The translations under genes were made by a program, and so were the position numbers. Below, one piece after another: positions 14,987-19,051 of a stretch of 19,051 nucleotides of DNA. Position 1 is the first letter of the stretch, and each line of letters begins with the position of its first letter. The notes under the pieces were generated by a model. The model was not told where the DNA came from. It was given only the letters and a program-made list of their open reading frames with translations, and did not search any database. This DNA is from an uncultured Gammaproteobacteria bacterium (GTDB lineage Bacteria > Pseudomonadota > Gammaproteobacteria > PS1 > Pseudothioglobaceae), in NCBI GenBank assembly GCA_929200175.1, contig CAKMYR010000012.1:1-19051 (forward strand), read 5' to 3'.

Positions 14987-16363
14987 ATGAAAATTTTGAT
15001 TTTAGGGGCAGGTCAAGTTGGTTCTACATTAGCCAAATATCTTGTTTATGACAAAGAAAATGAAATTACTATAATAGATATAGATCAAGATAATTTATCA
15101 AATTTACAGCGCCATTTAGATATTAAAACTGTTTGTGGTCGCTCATCATATCCAAATATTTTAGAGCAAGCTGATATTCAAAGAATGGATATGGTAATAG
15201 CTGTTACTAGCTCTGATGAGTGTAATGTATTATCTTGTCAAATTGCACATACTTTATATCAAGTTGATAAAAAAGTTGCGCGTATACGAACAGCACAATA
15301 TCTTCATAGAAAAGAATTATTTTCAGATAATGCAATTCCAATTGATTTTATTATTACTCCAGAAGAATTAGTTACCCAGTATATTAAAAGAGTTATTGAA
15401 CAACCTGGGGCTGAGCAAGTATTTGAATTTAAAAATGGGCTTTTGCAGCTAGTTGAAACTAGAGCTTATGCTGGCACTCCGATTGTTGGTTATCCTATTA
15501 AAGATTTGCATCAACATTTACCAAAAACAAGCATGAGAATTGTAAGCGTATATAGAAATGGCAGGGCAATACCCACATATGGAGATACGGTAATTAAAGA
15601 TGGCGATAGAGTTTATTTTTTTACTAAAAAATCAAGTATTAAAAAAGTCTTAAAAGAATTTAGAAGATTGGATAAAACATATAATAATATTATTATTGCA
15701 GGCGGAGGTCATATTGGTCTTAATTTAGCTAAATTTTTAGAGACAAATCATAATGTACGAATTATTGAATTAAATAAATCTCGCATAAAGGAAATTTCTG
15801 ATTATCTTGAGAATACTTTAATATTGCATGGCAATGCTTCTGATGAGGAATTATTATTAGAAGAAGGTATCGATAAAACAGATTTATTTTTAGCTTTGAC
15901 TAACTCTGATGAAACTAATGTTATTGTTTCAATTTTAGCTAAACGTTTAGGGGTGCATAAAACTGTAGCTTTAGTTAAACGTGGTGTTTATGAAGATTTA
16001 GCTAAACAAAGTGAATATGTAGATATGGTAATTTCTCCGGATCAAATAACAGCCAGTGCTATTTTATCTCATATTCGTAAAGGCGATACTGAAGTGGTAT
16101 ATTCATTGCGTCAGGATAAGGCAGAAGCAATTGAAATAGTTATTCATGGTGATAAATATAATTCAAATGTAGTTGGACAAAGTATTGAAAATATTAAATT
16201 ACCAAAAGGGGTTGTTATTGGGGCAATTATTAGAGGCGATGATGTGATAATGGCTTCAAGAAAATTAATAATAGAAGATGGAGATCACATAATAATAGTA
16301 CTTGGTGATTCTGAAAAAATCCATGAAGTTGAAAAATTATTTGATAATGTTGCTTTTGATTAA
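14987..16363 (+). CDS. trkA: Trk potassium uptake regulatory subunit TrkA
   Basis: Cytoplasmic NAD(H)-binding gating subunit of the Trk potassium transporter, attached to the inner face of TrkH. Its 458 residues match E. coli TrkA and form two tandem RCK units. The first Rossmann fold has GAGQVG at 7-12 and an acidic strand end (IIDID, 29-33); the second has GGGHIG at 239-244 with Glu261 in IIELN. Each is followed by a TrkA_C domain (about 140-220 and 370-455). The ATG lies 18 bp after the ntrX stop, preceded by a weak AGAG. Proximity to ntrYX and trkH suggests one operon, the known order in several gammaproteobacteria. Nothing is missing. Confidence 0.97.
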   Translation: MKILILGAGQVGSTLAKYLVYDKENEITIIDIDQDNLSNLQRHLDIKTVCGRSSYPNILEQADIQRMDMVIAVTSSDECNVLSCQIAHTLYQVDKKVARIRTAQYLHRKELFSDNAIPIDFIITPEELVTQYIKRVIEQPGAEQVFEFKNGLLQLVETRAYAGTPIVGYPIKDLHQHLPKTSMRIVSVYRNGRAIPTYGDTVIKDGDRVYFFTKKSSIKKVLKEFRRLDKTYNNIIIAGGGHIGLNLAKFLETNHNVRIIELNKSRIKEISDYLENTLILHGNASDEELLLEEGIDKTDLFLALTNSDETNVIVSILAKRLGVHKTVALVKRGVYEDLAKQSEYVDMVISPDQITASAILSHIRKGDTEVVYSLRQDKAEAIEIVIHGDKYNSNVVGQSIENIKLPKGVVIGAIIRGDDVIMASRKLIIEDGDHIIIVLGDSEKIHEVEKLFDNVAFD

Positions 16364-16374
16364 TAAGATGATAT

Positions 16375-17823
16375 ATGCATTTTAGTATAGTTTTTAAGAC
16401 TATTGGTATATTATTAATAGTCTTTAGTGTAACAACTCTACCTCCAATTATTGTTGATTTAATTTATGATGAACAAGAATATAAAACTTTTGTTATTGCG
16501 TTTTTTTTAACGCTTTTAAGTGGTCTTATTTTATGGCTTCCTTTTAGTAGTAAAAAAGAAGATTTTAGGATTCGTGAAAGTGTTTTAGTTGTAGTTAGTT
16601 TTTGGTTTGTTCTATCATTATTTGCCACTATTCCACTTTTAATTTCAGATTCATTAAAAATGTCATTTATTGATGCATTTTTTGAATCAATGTCTGGGCT
16701 TACAACTACGGGCGCTACAGTAATTTCTGGCTTAGATCATCTACCAAAATCAATTTTATATTATAGGCAACAATTACAATGGTTAGGAGGAATGGGAATA
16801 ATTGTTTTAGCTGTTGCTGTATTACCAATGTTAGGTGCTAGTAGTATGAATCTTTATCATGCAGAATTTAGCGGAATCTCAAAACAAAGACTTACTCCTA
16901 AATTAACAGAAACAGCTAAAGTGTTATGGATAATTTATATTATTTTTACTATTTTTTGCACTATGGGCTATTATTTGGCAGGCATGAGTTTATTTGATGC
17001 TATTTGCCATAGTTATTCTACAGTTGCAATTGGAGGATTTTCTACCCATGACTTATCTATTGGTTTTTTTAATTCTGCTGTCATTGAATCAATAGCTATT
17101 TTATTTATGTTTTTATCTGGTATTAATTTTTCTTTACACTTTTTAGTTTGGAAAAATAATCTTTTTTCCACATATATTAAAGATTCAGAGTTTAAAACTT
17201 ATTTGTTTATTTTATTTATAACTACAGCAATTGTTTTTGTAACTCTTATTAATAATAATTACTATGATTTAACCAGCGAATCTTTAAGGCATTCTATTTT
17301 TCAGACAGTCTCAATTGCTACTACTACTGGGTTTATATCTGATGATTTTTCAACTTGGCCGTTAATTTTGCCATTATTATTAATTTTTGTTAGTTTTATC
17401 GGGGCTTGTGCTGGATCTACAGGAGGAGGCATTAAAGTTGTGAGAATTTTATTAATGTTTAAATTAGCCACTAAGGAAATTAAAAAATTTATTCATCCTA
17501 ACGCCTACATTAATATTAAATTTAATAAAAAAAGTGTTCCTGAAGATATTTTAGTGTCAATTTTAGGATTCTTTTTGTTATACATTATTTCCTTTACTGT
17601 AATTTTAATTTCCATAATTTTTACTGGAGTTGATCAAATTAGCGCTTTTTCTGCAACTGCAGCTGCTATAAATAATCTTGGACCTGGGTTAGGTGAGGTG
17701 GCAATTAATTATAATGGCATTAATGATATTTCTAAATTAATACTAAGTTTTGCAATGTTATTAGGTCGTTTAGAAATTTTAACTTTAATAGCTCTTTTTT
17801 ATAGAGCTTTTTGGCGTTTTTAA
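16375..17823 (+). CDS. trkH: Trk potassium transporter membrane subunit TrkH
   Basis: Potassium-conducting inner-membrane subunit of the Trk system, 482 residues, as in E. coli TrkH (483). The four pore-loop filter segments are present: TTTGAT (110-115), AIGGFST (218-224), ATTTGF (315-320) and NNLGPGLG (433-440). The gating intramembrane loop GSTGGG is at 347-352. About ten further hydrophobic helices are apparent. The ATG is 11 bp after trkA, with AAGATGAT just upstream serving as a modest ribosome site. It works with the adjacent TrkA. The stop is 4 bp from the stop of the convergent dinG, and no hairpin terminator lies between them. Confidence 0.97.
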   Translation: MHFSIVFKTIGILLIVFSVTTLPPIIVDLIYDEQEYKTFVIAFFLTLLSGLILWLPFSSKKEDFRIRESVLVVVSFWFVLSLFATIPLLISDSLKMSFIDAFFESMSGLTTTGATVISGLDHLPKSILYYRQQLQWLGGMGIIVLAVAVLPMLGASSMNLYHAEFSGISKQRLTPKLTETAKVLWIIYIIFTIFCTMGYYLAGMSLFDAICHSYSTVAIGGFSTHDLSIGFFNSAVIESIAILFMFLSGINFSLHFLVWKNNLFSTYIKDSEFKTYLFILFITTAIVFVTLINNNYYDLTSESLRHSIFQTVSIATTTGFISDDFSTWPLILPLLLIFVSFIGACAGSTGGGIKVVRILLMFKLATKEIKKFIHPNAYINIKFNKKSVPEDILVSILGFFLLYIISFTVILISIIFTGVDQISAFSATAAAINNLGPGLGEVAINYNGINDISKLILSFAMLLGRLEILTLIALFYRAFWRF

Positions 17824-17827
17824 TTTT

Positions 17828-19051
17828 TTATTTTTCTATAACAATATTGTAGGGGAGGGCGTCTAATAGTTTTTTCCCGTAAGATTTTGTTATTAATCTA
17901 TTATCAAAAATAGTAATTTTACCTGTATCAGTTTCTGTACGAATTAATCTACCGCAGGCTTGAATTAATTTTAACGAAGCTTGAGGTAATGAAATTTCAA
18001 CAAATGGATTACGATTTTTTGATATTAGATAATCTGATATAGTTTTTTCAACAGGTAGGGTAGGAACTTTAAAATATAATTTTGTTATAAAAAGATGAGT
18101 AAGGTTTTTTGCTCTAAGATCTAATCCTTCGGCAAAACTATCAAGTCCAAAAATCACACTTCCTTTTTCTTGTTTGATAACTGCTAAATGTTTTTCTATT
18201 ATAGATTTTTTTGGTAATTCATTTTGTATTAAAAGATTACAAGCTAAATCTTCTTTAATTAAATCAGCTACTTGTTGCATTTGTTTATTAGAGGTAAATA
18301 ATACTAATGTTCCTTGTTTAGGATTAATTTGTGTTAATAATTTTTCTGCTACTTCTTTGGTATGCCCATCAATTTGTTTTGGGCTATTAGTACAATTAGC
18401 AATAATAAAATCCACTTTATCTAAATTAAAAGGAGATGCTAGGCGAAAATATTTACTTTTTTCTTCATTTAATCCTAGTTGCTTATTTAATAATGAAAAA
18501 CTAGATAAAGATGAAAGAGTAGCTGATGTAAGTACTGCTTTTGTTTTTGACCAAATTAAATCATTTAGTTCTTTGGCTATATCAGTTTTAGCATGGTGGA
18601 TACTATAGCTTATATTTTTATTATTTGTATTTTTTTTAATCCAACGAGCATAGGGATATTCGTTATTTTGATTAGTTTTTAATAATGAATTAAATACTAA
18701 TAAAATATGTGATAAATACTGATTACACTCTAATATTTCAGCTGATATTGCATCATTTTCTAGTTTTTTATTGATTTTTGCATAATCAATAAATAATTGT
18801 TTTAAAGCTGAAAATTCATCTTTTATGTCATTTATAACTGATAACAAATTTTGACAAATTATTTGAATATTATTATCAAGTTTTCCTTGATTAAATAATA
18901 AAATATCTTCATTAAAATTTAAATTTTCACAAAGATAAATAAAGTCTTTTAAATAATCATTAAATATTTTAATATTTTTATTTTTATTTTTTTTATTGAG
19001 AATTTTAGTTATTTTATTATTAATTAAATTAACTCTTTCTATATTGTTTTT
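17828..19051 (-). CDS. dinG: ATP-dependent DNA helicase DinG (C-terminal part; N-terminus beyond window)
   Basis: Superfamily 2, XPD-like 5'-3' helicase involved in resolving R-loops and replication obstacles. The frame is open from the right edge to the stop, 407 residues, so the start is outside; a TTG at 18845-18847 is not the start. The visible part is the C-terminal half of a roughly 700-residue protein: VLTSATLSSL, the motif IV-like LVLFTSNKQMQQVADLI, motif V FGLDSFAEGLDL, and motif VI QACGRLIR, ending in DNRLITKSYGKKLLDALP, which closely resembles the E. coli DinG terminus. That end favours DinG over YoaA. The Walker A, DEAH and iron-sulfur cysteines would lie outside, so integrity of the N-terminal half cannot be judged. 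The far upstream coding part is very Lys/Asn-rich. Confidence 0.93.
   Translation of the reverse strand, partial: KNNIERVNLINNKITKILNKKNKNKNIKIFNDYLKDFIYLCENLNFNEDILLFNQGKLDNNIQIICQNLLSVINDIKDEFSALKQLFIDYAKINKKLENDAISAEILECNQYLSHILLVFNSLLKTNQNNEYPYARWIKKNTNNKNISYSIHHAKTDIAKELNDLIWSKTKAVLTSATLSSLSSFSLLNKQLGLNEEKSKYFRLASPFNLDKVDFIIANCTNSPKQIDGHTKEVAEKLLTQINPKQGTLVLFTSNKQMQQVADLIKEDLACNLLIQNELPKKSIIEKHLAVIKQEKGSVIFGLDSFAEGLDLRAKNLTHLFITKLYFKVPTLPVEKTISDYLISKNRNPFVEISLPQASLKLIQACGRLIRTETDTGKITIFDNRLITKSYGKKLLDALPYNIVIEK

Noticed and set aside
18174..18608. A 144-codon plus-strand frame
   Set aside because: Antisense to dinG, which carries conserved helicase motifs across the same interval.
18845..18847. 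TTG as start of the last minus-strand gene
   Set aside because: The frame stays open for a further 68 codons to the window edge and helicase motifs require a much longer N-terminal half.
1..19051. tRNA, rRNA, CRISPR, insertion sequence or prophage content
   Set aside because: No cloverleaf, repeat array, transposase, integrase or terminal inverted repeats were seen on either strand.

Overview
The window comes from a strongly AT-rich bacterial chromosome (well over two thirds A+T by eye). Its proteins are of gammaproteobacterial type: E. coli-like inorganic pyrophosphatase, DinG, RNase D, RsmD-CoaD order, MetH, and an NtrY/NtrX pair followed by TrkA and TrkH. A+T bias, lysine/asparagine-rich proteins, short intergenic gaps and a response regulator stripped of its sigma-54 activator domain suggest a streamlined or host-associated lineage. 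An AT-rich sulfur-oxidiser/SUP05-like or endosymbiotic gammaproteobacterium is one guess, but the window alone does not settle it. I see no tRNA, rRNA, mobile element, CRISPR array or integration site. This is a housekeeping region with a few unusual architectures.

Layout. Positions 1-12134 are a continuous minus-strand run. In transcription order it holds RNase D fused in frame to inorganic pyrophosphatase, rsmD and coaD (ATGA overlap), dnaK, a perfect 13-bp hairpin, dnaJ, eno, a CNNM/CorB-type membrane protein, a solitary DNA methyltransferase, and metH, which runs off the left edge after about 965 codons. A 138-bp divergent gap (12135-12272) leads to the plus-strand cluster ntrY, a mini-NtrX, trkA, trkH. 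The last gene, dinG, is on the minus strand, converges on trkH with 4 bp between stops, and runs off the right edge.

Function. The minus-strand run mixes RNA processing (RNase D, RsmD), coenzyme A synthesis (CoaD), protein folding (DnaK, DnaJ), glycolysis (enolase), cation handling (CNNM protein), DNA methylation and methionine synthesis. The plus-strand cluster joins a membrane-bound two-component system to the two core subunits of a Trk potassium transporter.

Most notable points. (1) The NtrX-like regulator keeps its receiver and Fis-type helix-turn-helix but lacks the whole AAA+ sigma-54 domain. (2) RNase D and pyrophosphatase share one uninterrupted frame, yet the pyrophosphatase part keeps its own ATG and a well-placed Shine-Dalgarno, so it may be made both fused and free. 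(3) A strong hairpin separates dnaK from dnaJ. (4) The DNA methyltransferase has no restriction partner nearby. Gaps between genes are all under 150 bp, so no long stretch lacks a gene.
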